This document shows positions 15,605 through 22,327 of a stretch of DNA of 22,919 nt, piece after piece. The notes beneath the pieces are model-generated. The model made no database searches, was not told the DNA's origin, and saw only the letters and a program-made list of their open reading frames with translations. The position numbers were made by a program, and so were the translations under genes. Every line of letters begins with the position of its first letter. Within the stretch, counting starts at the first letter, position 1. The stretch is from CAG-826 sp964654155 (lineage in GTDB: Bacteria; Bacillota_I; Bacilli_A; RFN20; CAG-826), in contig CAZZGL010000015.1 of NCBI GenBank assembly GCA_964654155.1, forward strand, positions 1 to 22,919, in the 5' to 3' direction.

Positions 15605-16498
15605 CTATATTCTTTCATCACCAATAAAATAAACTGCAACAGTTCCTGGTCCACAATGTGAACCAATAATCGTACCAATATCCCAAATTTTGATTTCATT
15701 TTCTAAATGAGGTAATACTGCTACTAATTTATCTTTTAAAGTATTTGCTAATTCAAGGCAATTTGAATGGCTGATCCATAATCTACCATTATAATCTTGG
15801 CCATTTTGGATATGTTTTAAAACTTCATCAATCGTTCTTTTAATCGCATTTTTCTTGCCAAATTCTTTTGAATATGAAACAATTTTTCCTTTTTCATCCA
15901 AATGCATAATTGGACATGCTTTCATAATAGTTCCAAAAAACGCTGTCATCATAGTCACTCTTCCGCTTCGTTTAAAAAAGCTTAAATCTGTACAAAAGAA
16001 TTGATGATGAATCTTGTTTTTGTTTTCATTAAGCCATAAAACTACTTCATCGATAGTTTTTCCTTGATTCTTTAAATCAATAGCTTCATCTACAAGTAAT
16101 CCATATCCTGATGAAGAGCAAAGAGAATCAATGATTTCTATTCTTATCGATGGATATTTTTCTTTTAATATTTCTATCGCTGTAAGGGCATTTAAAGTTG
16201 AACATGTCATTCCTGTACCTAATTCAAGATGAATAATATCAGTATTTTCATTATCATGAATTAATTGTCCAAAATAATCTAAATATTGGTCAATTGATAT
16301 TTGTGATGTATATGACCTTTTTCCTTCTGATAACTGAAAATAGAAATGTTTTAAATCCTCTTTATTTCTCCCCATAATATCTTCATATTTAATTCCATCA
16401 ATAAAATAATTATAGAATAATATTTTTACACCTTTCTTATTAAAATACTCATAATCTACATCTACAGGAGAACTACAACTAATTAAATAATCTTTCAT
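15605..16498 (-). CDS. DegV family fatty-acid-binding protein
   Basis: A 297-residue two-lobed DegV/FakB-type protein. The first lobe includes SYTSQIS (62-68, the TSQ fatty-acid carboxylate contact) and LGTGMTCSTLNA (93-104). Later motifs are DSLCSSSGYGLLV, FFKRSGRV and the C-terminal IIGSHCGPGTVAVYF. Proteins of this family hold a fatty acid and, when paired with FakA, present it for phosphorylation and phospholipid synthesis; no fakA is in the window. GAAGG lies before the ATG at 16498. An extended -10 (separate entry) is 60 bp upstream. It appears to be a single-gene unit. Confidence 0.92.
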   Translation of the reverse strand: MKDYLISCSSPVDVDYEYFNKKGVKILFYNYFIDGIKYEDIMGRNKEDLKHFYFQLSEGKRSYTSQISIDQYLDYFGQLIHDNENTDIIHLELGTGMTCSTLNALTAIEILKEKYPSIRIEIIDSLCSSSGYGLLVDEAIDLKNQGKTIDEVVLWLNENKNKIHHQFFCTDLSFFKRSGRVTMMTAFFGTIMKACPIMHLDEKGKIVSYSKEFGKKNAIKRTIDEVLKHIQNGQDYNGRLWISHSNCLELANTLKDKLVAVLPHLENEIKIWDIGTIIGSHCGPGTVAVYFIGDERI

Positions 16499-16562
16499 TT
16501 TACATAACCTTCTTTCACTTAATCTAAATATATATTTTTGCCGTTTTTAATCACATAACATG

Positions 16563-16571
16563 TGTATAACA
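16563..16571 (-). promoter_or_regulatory. Candidate extended -10 promoter of degV
   Basis: On the minus strand TGTTATACA is a TGn-TATACA extended -10. A TTGGTG lies 20 bp further upstream. The start would be near 16556, about 57 nt before the ATG. Confidence 0.4.
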
Positions 16572-16686
16572 AATCATTTTTTAACTTACACCAATAAACT
16601 ATATCTTTTCTATAAAAAAACACCTCATTTCATCACAAACATTTTAAAACATCATTAAAACATATACACTCTATTGACTTTTTTTC

Positions 16687-16740
16687 TTCTCTACTTTTAA
16701 GAAATGAAAAAGTAGAGAACTTTTTTTCTTCTCTACTTTT
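16687..16740. repeat. Three-arm alternating inverted repeat (terminator of the XRE gene)
   Basis: The 12-mer TTCTCTACTTTT occurs at 16687-16698, in inverted form at 16708-16719, and again directly at 16729-16740. The loops are 9 nt and every arm is perfect. The middle arm can pair with either neighbour but not both. In the minus direction the hairpin made by arms 3 and 2 ends in TTTTT just after the XRE stop at 16749, so it can terminate that gene. In the plus direction arms 1 and 2 are followed by CTTTTTTT. Confidence 0.85.
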
Positions 16741-16748
16741 GAATTTTT

Positions 16749-17393
16749 CTATTTATTTTTTGCTTTTTTAGGGAATAATTGCCATTTTTCTCTATCAAGA
16801 CCATATGATCTTTTTAAAAACCACCAAAACAGAATTGCAACTTGTAAAACTCCGGCAATTATAAAAATCAAACTATTTTCCACCAGCATATTAATCAATA
16901 CCGCTAGCGACCAAACTAAGAATGAGCACGATATTTGTTGCCATAATGATGGCCACCACAAAGTTGTAAAAACAAGCAATACAATAAACGATGCAGATAA
17001 TCCTCCCATAATCATCGGTAAATAAATCTTACTATATAATATGGAATCAATGAATCCAACAACAAACATTCCAATTGCGGCAACTAAACATGGAATACAC
17101 ATAGCAATTAAAGTAATAAAAAAATGGTTCCATGTGAATAAATCTTTTTTCTTAGTGAAAGAAACTTTCTTTTCATTAAAAGGATATACTATATCATTTA
17201 TAGTTACTTTAAATATATCCGCGATTAAAAATAAAGTTTCTATATCCGGTGATGCTTCACCACGTTCCCATTTAGAAATTGTTTTATCTGAATAATGCAA
17301 TAATTCCGCTAATTCGAGTTGAGTCATTCCATCTCTTTTTCTTAAAGATGTAATATTATTCGCGATAATTGCGTATATTTCTTCCTTTTCCAT
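16749..17393 (-). CDS. XRE-family regulator with C-terminal membrane domain
   Basis: A 214-residue protein. Residues 8-68 form a helix-turn-helix of the Cro/CI (XRE) type (LRKRDGMTQLELAELLHYSDKTISKWERGEASPD). The rest contains about four membrane segments (92-115, 125-148, 155-172, 174-193), with a short basic C-terminus. Such membrane-tethered XRE proteins are common in Firmicutes and usually sense membrane or envelope conditions; the signal here is unknown. The ATG at 17393 is preceded by AGGAGATG. An in-frame upstream ATG at 17438 has no ribosome site and would lie about at the predicted transcription start. It stands alone between its promoter and the three-arm repeat. It might also control the neighbouring divergent ATPase gene, but nothing shows this. 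Confidence 0.85.
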   Translation of the reverse strand: MEKEEIYAIIANNITSLRKRDGMTQLELAELLHYSDKTISKWERGEASPDIETLFLIADIFKVTINDIVYPFNEKKVSFTKKKDLFTWNHFFITLIAMCIPCLVAAIGMFVVGFIDSILYSKIYLPMIMGGLSASFIVLLVFTTLWWPSLWQQISCSFLVWSLAVLINMLVENSLIFIIAGVLQVAILFWWFLKRSYGLDREKWQLFPKKAKNK

Positions 17394-17443
17394 AAATTCA
17401 TCTCCTAAACAATATTTAATTAATATCTTTATAAACAATAACT

Positions 17444-17452
17444 ATTATAACA
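17444..17452 (-). promoter_or_regulatory. Candidate extended -10 promoter of the XRE gene
   Basis: On the minus strand TGTTATAAT is a perfect TGn-TATAAT extended -10. The start would be near 17437, 44 nt before the ATG at 17393. The rest of 17394-17585 is AT-rich and shows nothing else I recognise. Confidence 0.5.
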
Positions 17453-17585
17453 AATTATAAGTCATTAAATAACCCTATTTTTTCTTTTAAACTTAATCGA
17501 TACTAATTTTCACTATTATGAATAATATAGATTATTAAAAAATATTAATAATGATAATACATAAAGTATTATTTCAAATACACGA

Positions 17586-17614
17586 TTGATTTTTAATGAA
17601 AACACCGGTATTAT
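17586..17614 (+). promoter_or_regulatory. Candidate promoter of the DUF4143 ATPase gene, with repeat 1 as its spacer
   Basis: TTGATT (17586-17591) and TATTAT (17609-17614) are separated by exactly 17 bp. Those 17 bp are the core of repeat 1 (17592-17608). Transcription would start near 17620, inside repeat 2. The hexamers match the sigma-A consensus at four and five of six positions. Confidence 0.5.
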
Positions 17615-17663
17615 ATTTAATGAAAACACCGGAAAATTTTTCAATGAAAATACCGGAAAATAT
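17592..17663 (+). repeat. Three tandem 24-bp repeats upstream of the ATPase gene
   Basis: Units begin at 17592, 17616 and 17640 with an exact 24-bp period. The first 17 bases of each follow TTYAATGAAAAYACCGG (two variable Y positions), and the remaining seven bases diverge. All three are directly repeated, with no spacers and no CRISPR character. They span the putative -35/-10 spacer, the start point and the 5' leader of the gene at 17700. A protein or RNA factor binding them would be well placed to regulate the gene. Read in one frame the units give FNENTG three times, but that frame has no credible start codon. Confidence 0.9.
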
Positions 17664-17699
17664 TAAAAAATAGAATCAAAAATTGAAAGGAAATCCATT

Positions 17700-18968
17700 A
17701 TGGCAAAATATCTAAAAAGGTACATTGAAAAAGAAATCGAAGAAGCTTTATTAACATCAGGTGTCGTCGTTGTTGTTGGACCTAAATTTTGTGGTAAAAC
17801 CACAACATCAAAGCTATTTGCAAAAAGTTCTTTTTCCCTTAATTCAAAAATTGATATTCAATTTGCAGAATATAACACAAAAAATGTTTTAAAAGGACTT
17901 ACTCCAAGATTAATAGATGAATGGCAAAACGTTCCTGATTTATGGAATTGTGCAAGAGAATTTGTAGATGAATCAGAAGATAAATTTGGACAATTAATTT
18001 TCACCGGTAGTTCTACTCCCGCAAATTTTGATGATATTTATCATTCTGGAGCTGGAAGAATAATTACATTAACCATGAGAACAATGTCGCTATACGAATC
18101 ATTAGAATCAACTGGTGATATATCTTTAAATGAATTATTTATCGGCAAGAAAACTATATCCGCGATTAATAATGATATTTCCATTGAAGATATTGCTTTC
18201 TATATTTGTAGAGGTGGTTGGCCTTTATCTTTAGTTAATAATAAATCACAAGCGTTAAAAATAACTAAAAATTACTATTCAACTTTATTTGAATTTGAAA
18301 ATAGTAAAAATAAGAAATTTAGAAATAAAAAGAAAGATATTTTTATTATGATTTTAAAAAGTTACGCTAGAAATATTTCTACAGAAGTTAGAAAAACAAA
18401 AATAATCGCTGACATCAATTTACATGATAATCGAAATTTAGATTTAGAAACATTTGATTCATATAAAAAAGCGTTAGAGGATCTGTATATTATTAAAGAT
18501 ATTGAAGCGTGGAATCCAAATTTTAGAAGTAAAACGTCTATTATAACCACTCCAACAAGACACTTTGTAGATCCTTCTATCGCTGCAGGAGCTTTAAAAC
18601 TAAGCCCTAGTGATTTATTAAACGATCCTAAAACACTCGGACTATTTTTTGAAGATTTTGTAATTAAAGAGTTAAGCATTTATGCAAGTTATTTAGGTGG
18701 AGAAATTAGACACTACCGCGATGGTAATGGACTAGAATGCGATGCCGTTATGCATTTAGAAAATGGAAAATATGCTTTAATTGAAATAAAACTTGGTGGT
18801 GAAAGTTTAATAAACGAAGGTTCATTAAATCTATTATCTTTAAGAAGAAAAATAATTAATGATAAACAACATGAACCAGAATTTATGATGATAATTACCG
18901 CAACCGGAAATGCTTATACAACACAAGATGGAATTCACATTGTTCCTATTAATATGCTAAAAGACTAG
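17700..18968 (+). CDS. AAA ATPase with DUF4143-type C-terminal nuclease-like domain
   Basis: A 422-residue protein. The N-terminal ATPase has MAKYLKRYIEKEI, the family's opening. Walker A is GPKFCGKTT (27-35), where relatives usually have GARQVGKT. Walker B-like PRLIDEWQNVPDLW lies at 69-82 and the sensor FTGSS at 101-105. A winged-helix middle follows (about 205-300). The C-terminal DUF4143 part has LFFEDFVIKEL (315-325), then D348 and E362-IK364, a PD-(D/E)xK-like D...ExK arrangement. The family is widespread and often multi-copy in Firmicutes; its cellular role is not established, and it sometimes travels with mobile or defence islands. AAAGGAAA precedes the ATG. Three 24-bp repeats sit in its promoter and leader, suggesting autoregulation. 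The gene stands alone between a regulator and a ferredoxin and has no clear terminator. Confidence 0.85.
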   Translation: MAKYLKRYIEKEIEEALLTSGVVVVVGPKFCGKTTTSKLFAKSSFSLNSKIDIQFAEYNTKNVLKGLTPRLIDEWQNVPDLWNCAREFVDESEDKFGQLIFTGSSTPANFDDIYHSGAGRIITLTMRTMSLYESLESTGDISLNELFIGKKTISAINNDISIEDIAFYICRGGWPLSLVNNKSQALKITKNYYSTLFEFENSKNKKFRNKKKDIFIMILKSYARNISTEVRKTKIIADINLHDNRNLDLETFDSYKKALEDLYIIKDIEAWNPNFRSKTSIITTPTRHFVDPSIAAGALKLSPSDLLNDPKTLGLFFEDFVIKELSIYASYLGGEIRHYRDGNGLECDAVMHLENGKYALIEIKLGGESLINEGSLNLLSLRRKIINDKQHEPEFMMIITATGNAYTTQDGIHIVPINMLKD

Positions 18969-18969
18969 C

Positions 18970-19020
18970 TTTCCTAATGCCTACAATACGAAGACTCAGT
19001 TGCCCGTGAAATTTAGGAAA
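18970..19020. repeat. Unexplained inverted repeat downstream of the ATPase gene
   Basis: TTTCCTAA (18970-18977) and TTAGGAAA (19013-19020) are a perfect 8-bp inverted repeat around a 35-nt interior that is more GC-rich than its surroundings (contains GAAGACTCAGTTGCCCGTG). It lies just after the ATPase stop and just before the ferredoxin promoter. There is no poly-T run, so it is not a normal terminator. It may be a structured RNA element or an element end; I do not recognise the family. Confidence 0.6.
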
Positions 19021-19025
19021 CAACA

Positions 19026-19054
19026 TTGCTTTTTATAGACTAAGCTTGTATAAT
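19026..19054 (+). promoter_or_regulatory. Sigma-A promoter of the ferredoxin gene
   Basis: TTGCTT (19026-19031) and TATAAT (19049-19054) are separated by exactly 17 bp. Transcription would start near 19061, followed by a GAGGAGG ribosome site at 19072-19078 and the ATG at 19088. Confidence 0.75.
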
Positions 19055-19087
19055 AATATCAATCTCTAAACGAGGAGGAAGAAGCAA

Positions 19088-19264
19088 ATGGCAAAAATTA
19101 ATTTAGATAGAAGTCTTTGCATCGGTTGTGGCGTTTGTAACGCTATCGCACCAGAAGTTTTCTCAATTGGTGATGATGGTCTTGCAGTTTTACTCGTCTC
19201 TGAAGCTGATGGTGCTGAAGATGCCGCTGCTAGTTGCCCAGTTGGTGCAATTACTGTTGAATAG
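19088..19264 (+). CDS. Single-cluster [4Fe-4S] ferredoxin
   Basis: A 58-residue electron carrier. The N-terminal block C11-IGC14-GVC17-NAIAPEVF and the distal SC51-PVGAITV give the four cysteine ligands of one [4Fe-4S] cluster (CxxCxxC...CP), as in Bacillus-type ferredoxins. The chain is rich in Asp, Glu and Ala, as usual for low-potential ferredoxins. It has its own strong promoter, a GAGGAGG ribosome site and a strong terminator, so it is a monocistronic unit. Electron donors and acceptors cannot be told from the context. Confidence 0.95.
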   Translation: MAKINLDRSLCIGCGVCNAIAPEVFSIGDDGLAVLLVSEADGAEDAAASCPVGAITVE

Positions 19265-19279
19265 TTTATCTAAAGAAAT

Positions 19280-19312
19280 ACTCGGTCATTTTAAAAAAAC
19301 CGAGTTTTTTTT
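19280..19312 (+). terminator. Intrinsic terminator after the ferredoxin gene
   Basis: ACTCGG (19280-19285) pairs with CCGAGT (19300-19305) around a 14-nt A/T loop and is followed by eight Ts. It lies between the convergent ferredoxin and ribU genes. Confidence 0.85.
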
Positions 19313-19320
19313 GCTTATTT

Positions 19321-19938
19321 TTAATTTTTCATTTTTATTAATAATGGACTTATTCTTTTATAAATCAGTAAAGTAACTAAAATAACAGCAATGTCCTTTA
19401 ATATATTAAATGGAATTATTGCATAAATTATCAAAGTAAAATGAATATCAGTAATATTTGAATTAATACTTTGAATCATTGATAATAACGATTCTTCTGA
19501 AATATTAAATAAATATAAATAAAAATCGATCATAAACAATGAATTTCCTAAAGCACTCAATATAATTTGTAAAATAAAGCCAAATACAAATCCAATAATT
19601 GCTCCTTTAAAAGTACGATGTTTTTGATAATAAAATGCTGCTGGCAATACAAATGCACAAGAATATAAAAAATCTGATATTTCACCAACGCAAAGCGTTG
19701 ATGTCATTGGAAGTTTAATAATAGTTCTAACCATTATTACAAAAAAACCTGTCAATGGCCCATAAGCAAATGAAGCAATAAAAATTGGAATTTCATCAAA
19801 ATGAAACTCTAAAAAATTAGGAAATATCGAAGGAAGCTTAAATTGAAAAATAGGAATACAATATAAAATTGCTGCAAGTGCACCAAAAATACCAATTCTA
19901 GCAATTGCCTTAACATTTATTTTTTCTTTTGTTTTCAT
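19321..19938 (-). CDS. ribU: Riboflavin ECF transporter substrate-binding protein RibU
   Basis: A 205-residue membrane protein with about six hydrophobic segments, the size and shape of an ECF S component. After MKTKEKINVKAIARIGIFGALAAIL come LEFHFDEIPIFIASFAYGPLTGFFV and LPMTSTLCVGEISDFL, the blocks typical of RibU. The protein binds riboflavin outside the membrane and associates with a shared ECF energising module (ATPases and EcfT), which is not in the window. The FMN riboswitch just upstream makes the riboflavin assignment firm. The ATG at 19938 has GGGAG before it; an in-frame ATG at 20004 lies inside the riboswitch and is not a start. The gene is convergent with the ferredoxin gene. Confidence 0.92.
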   Translation of the reverse strand: MKTKEKINVKAIARIGIFGALAAILYCIPIFQFKLPSIFPNFLEFHFDEIPIFIASFAYGPLTGFFVIMVRTIIKLPMTSTLCVGEISDFLYSCAFVLPAAFYYQKHRTFKGAIIGFVFGFILQIILSALGNSLFMIDFYLYLFNISEESLLSMIQSINSNITDIHFTLIIYAIIPFNILKDIAVILVTLLIYKRISPLLIKMKN

Positions 19939-19955
19939 TTTTTTCACTCCCAAAT

Positions 19956-19975
19956 AAAAAATCCTGTCTCCAGGA
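19956..19975 (-). terminator. Riboswitch-controlled terminator hairpin before ribU
   Basis: On the minus strand TCCTG-GAGA-CAGGA, a five-base-pair stem closed by a GNRA loop, is followed by TTTTTT. It ends a few bases before the ribU ribosome site. FMN binding to the upstream aptamer would plausibly favour this hairpin; no antiterminator was worked out. The stem is short, so control of translation is also possible. Confidence 0.6.
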
Positions 19976-19994
19976 ATAAAAATAAAAGAAAATA

Positions 19995-20097
19995 CTTCTT
20001 CCATCTAGACTATACTATCGCCACTAGAATTTCACTAGTTCAACTTTCGTTCGCGGGGTTTACCGCCGGCAAGGAATTTCACCTAATCCTGAAGCAC
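19995..20097 (-). ncRNA. FMN riboswitch (RFN element)
   Basis: Read on the minus strand the region contains the invariant RFN blocks in order: AGGATTAGGTGAAATTCC, GCCGGCGGTAAACCCCGCGA, a variable stem (CTAGTGAAATTCTAG), and ATAGTCTAGATGGAAGAAG at the end. The CTTC at the 5' end pairs with GAAG at the 3' end to close P1. It senses flavin mononucleotide and lies in the leader of ribU. The aptamer begins almost exactly at the predicted transcription start. Confidence 0.96.
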
Positions 20098-20101
20098 TAT
20101 T

Positions 20102-20129
20102 ATTATAAATAATTTATCTTTATTTTCAA
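20102..20129 (-). promoter_or_regulatory. Sigma-A promoter of the ribU riboswitch transcript
   Basis: On the minus strand TTGAAA (20129-20124) and TATAAT (20107-20102) are separated by 16 bp. The start would be near 20095, at the first bases of the FMN aptamer. It lies just after the spmB stop at 20136, so ribU is independent of the spm operon, though read-through is possible. Confidence 0.75.
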
Positions 20130-20135
20130 GTTTAT

Positions 20136-20654
20136 TCATCGTAAAAAAATCAAAGCTAAAACAATAGCCACGAACATTCCAACCACATCTGCGATTAAAC
20201 CAGACTTTAAAGCATGTCGCCATTTAGTTATTCCAACAGAGGAAAAATAAAGAGCTAAAACATATAAAGTTGTATCTGTACTTCCTTGAATAGTTGATAC
20301 CACTTTACAAGATAAGCCATCTGGATCTCCTCTACAAACATTTTCTAAAACCGCGATTGAAGCTGAACCAGAAATCGGTCTAAAAATTAACATTGGAGTA
20401 ATATCGCTTATAAGATTCATATTTGAAAAAACATTTCCTAATAACACACTTAAGTCATCTAAAATTCCACAATTATCTAATAAAGTAACCGCCAATAACA
20501 TAGCCAAAACACTAGGAAATACTTCTTTAAACAAATTTAAACCTTCCTTACTCCCGTTAATAAATGCAGAATAAGCATTTTTCTTTTTAATTATCGCTCC
20601 TACAATAGCAATAATTACCAATGCTGGAACAAAAAAATATGTTAATTTTATCAT
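20136..20654 (-). CDS. spmB: Spore maturation protein B
   Basis: A 172-residue integral membrane protein with about four to five hydrophobic segments. The family motifs RPISGSASIAVLENV (93-107) and STIQGSTDTTLYVLALYFSSVGI are clear. SpmA and SpmB are needed for normal dehydration of the spore core and so for heat resistance; the exact transported or sensed molecule is not known. The ATG overlaps the spmA stop (ATGA), so the two are translated as a pair. It is the last gene of the dacB-spmA-spmB run; no terminator is visible before the ribU promoter. Confidence 0.95.
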   Translation of the reverse strand: MIKLTYFFVPALVIIAIVGAIIKKKNAYSAFINGSKEGLNLFKEVFPSVLAMLLAVTLLDNCGILDDLSVLLGNVFSNMNLISDITPMLIFRPISGSASIAVLENVCRGDPDGLSCKVVSTIQGSTDTTLYVLALYFSSVGITKWRHALKSGLIADVVGMFVAIVLALIFLR

Positions 20655-21235
20655 TTTTTCTTATTGTTTATCTTTCTAAATACTCTATCTGATATAAGTC
20701 CTGCAACACACGCTAAAAGCGTTGATATTATCGCCAAAAAAACAAAATCTGCAGGATTAGATGATCCAGCTTCTTGTCTTATTGAAAGAACACTGACAGG
20801 AATTAAAGTTACTCCCCCAGTATTTAAAACTAAAAAAGTAATCATTTCATCGCTAGCAACACCTTCTTTTTCTATAGATAACTCTTTTAATCTTTTCATC
20901 GCTTTTAAACCGCTTGGAGTCGCAGCAAATCCTAAACCAAACATATTCGCAGCAATATTTGAAGAAATATAATTCTTCGCTTCTTCATCCTTTAAATTAG
21001 GCATTATTAACTTTAACAACGGATTTAATGCTTTTGCAATCCATTTAATAACACCAATTTCTAACATAATATTCATCATACCTGTCCAAAAACAAGCAGA
21101 AACTACTAAATTTATACATAAATCAAAGCCTCGTAAAGGCAATGCCAATATTGCACTTGAAAGTTGTTCTATTCTACCTGTAATTATTCCATATCCTAAA
21201 CAAAGCGCTATGATTCCTATCCAAATTCGATTCAT
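20651..21235 (-). CDS. spmA: Spore maturation protein A
   Basis: A 194-residue membrane protein with a gate-type (nucleoside recognition) domain. It starts MNRIWIGIIALCLGYGIITG and contains NLVVSACFWTGMMNIMLEIG, then SNIAANMFGLGFAATPSGLKAM and FLVLNTGGVTLIPVSVLSIR, all standard SpmA blocks. It works with SpmB in spore core dehydration. The start overlaps the end of the carboxypeptidase gene (ATGA) and the end overlaps spmB, giving a fully coupled three-gene operon. Length is the family norm. Confidence 0.95.
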   Translation of the reverse strand: MNRIWIGIIALCLGYGIITGRIEQLSSAILALPLRGFDLCINLVVSACFWTGMMNIMLEIGVIKWIAKALNPLLKLIMPNLKDEEAKNYISSNIAANMFGLGFAATPSGLKAMKRLKELSIEKEGVASDEMITFLVLNTGGVTLIPVSVLSIRQEAGSSNPADFVFLAIISTLLACVAGLISDRVFRKINNKKK

Positions 21236-22239
21236 ACTGTGACCCTTTCAATTTTTTCAATATAATATGGTCCAAACTCATCTATATTTCCATTTTTATA
21301 ACATACTTTAAAAGATAAAATTAAACTATTAATATCTAAGCAATAAACTATTAATAATCCTTTAACATCTTCTTTTTTTATCAAAATCCCAAGCTTATAA
21401 GAAACATAAAATTTATATTCATCCACTCTATTAATTCCCTTTTCCAAAAATATTAAGTAATAGTAATTATTAAAATAATTTTCATATATATTTTGATGAA
21501 TATTAAAATCATTTCCACAATCTAGTGTTACAGTAATTAAATCCAAATTATCTTTTGATGCCGTTGTTATTAATGTCCTCCTAGCCTTTGAAGTAAACCC
21601 TGTTTTTCCACCAGTACAATACTGATAACGATGCAACAATTTATTTTTATTAGTCCATGTTCCAATATTAGAAATATGATATTTTTTAGTACTATTAATG
21701 GCTCTATAAAGTTCATTTTCATTACAATATCTAGCTAAAAGTGCCATATCATATGCACAAGATATATTTCCATCATCATCAATGTCTAAACCATGTGGAT
21801 TATTAAAAACAGTATTTTTCATTTTTAATTCGCTGGCTTTTTGATTCATTTTACTAACAAAATTACTAATATCGCCATTTCCTAAATAATGCGCAATAGA
21901 TAATGCAGCGTCATTTCCACTTCTAAGCAATAATCCATATACCAAATCAATTAATGTAATTTGTGTACCTTTTTTTATATAAATAGCACTTCCGATTGCT
22001 TTATCTATTTCGTTTCCTATTGTAACTATGTCATATAACTTATAGCTTTCTAAAGCAATAATCGCTGTCATTATTTTCGAAATCGAAGCCACACTTCGCT
22101 GTAAATAAATATCTTTGCCTTCTAAAACTTCTCCACTATTTTGTTCCATAACAATATATGAACGCGCGGATATATTTTCTTTTTTTTCATTTTTTATAGG
22201 CAAAGAAAATAATAATAAAAAAATCATTAATATTTTCAT
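21232..22239 (-). CDS. dacB: Sporulation D-alanyl-D-alanine carboxypeptidase (PBP5*-like)
   Basis: A 335-residue peptidase S11 enzyme. The N-terminus MKILMIFLLLFSLPIKN is a signal sequence. The catalytic motifs are S52-ISK55 (SxxK), S107-G-N109 (SxN) and K212-TG. NTVFNNPHGLD is the typical substrate-loop block. It removes the terminal D-Ala from peptidoglycan stem peptides and so limits cross-linking. In B. subtilis, dacB heads an operon with spmA and spmB and acts in forming the spore cortex; the same order here is the reason for the symbol. The C-terminal beta-domain is short and I see no clear amphipathic anchor helix. GAGGTGA lies seven bases before the ATG. I saw no convincing sporulation promoter in 22240-22327. 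Confidence 0.9.
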   Translation of the reverse strand: MKILMIFLLLFSLPIKNEKKENISARSYIVMEQNSGEVLEGKDIYLQRSVASISKIMTAIIALESYKLYDIVTIGNEIDKAIGSAIYIKKGTQITLIDLVYGLLLRSGNDAALSIAHYLGNGDISNFVSKMNQKASELKMKNTVFNNPHGLDIDDDGNISCAYDMALLARYCNENELYRAINSTKKYHISNIGTWTNKNKLLHRYQYCTGGKTGFTSKARRTLITTASKDNLDLITVTLDCGNDFNIHQNIYENYFNNYYYLIFLEKGINRVDEYKFYVSYKLGILIKKEDVKGLLIVYCLDINSLILSFKVCYKNGNIDEFGPYYIEKIERVTV

Positions 22240-22327
22240 TATTCTTCACCTCAATCAAAATAATGAAAATTATAATAAAAATAGAACATATTTTATTAAT
22301 ATTTCAAAACAAAAAAAGAATCAATCT

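Noticed and set aside
17592..17663. CRISPR array
   Set aside because: The three units are directly adjacent with a 24-bp period and no unique spacers; no cas genes are present.
18362..18679. 105-codon open frame on the minus strand inside the ATPase gene
   Set aside because: It is antisense to a well-supported ATPase reading frame, has no ribosome site and no recognisable composition.
18970..19020. Terminator of the ATPase gene
   Set aside because: The stem closes a 35-nt loop and is followed by CAACATTGC, with no T tract.
19128..19376. 82-codon plus-strand frame overlapping the ferredoxin gene
   Set aside because: It runs out of frame through the ferredoxin, its terminator and the end of ribU; the 58-residue ferredoxin in another frame has all cluster ligands and a proper ribosome site.
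19939..20004. N-terminal extension of RibU from an ATG at 20004
   Set aside because: The extension is encoded by the end of the FMN aptamer and the terminator hairpin; the ATG at 19938 has its own ribosome site.
20664..20972. 102-codon plus-strand frame inside spmA
   Set aside because: Mirror frame of spmA with no ribosome site; spmA is fully supported.
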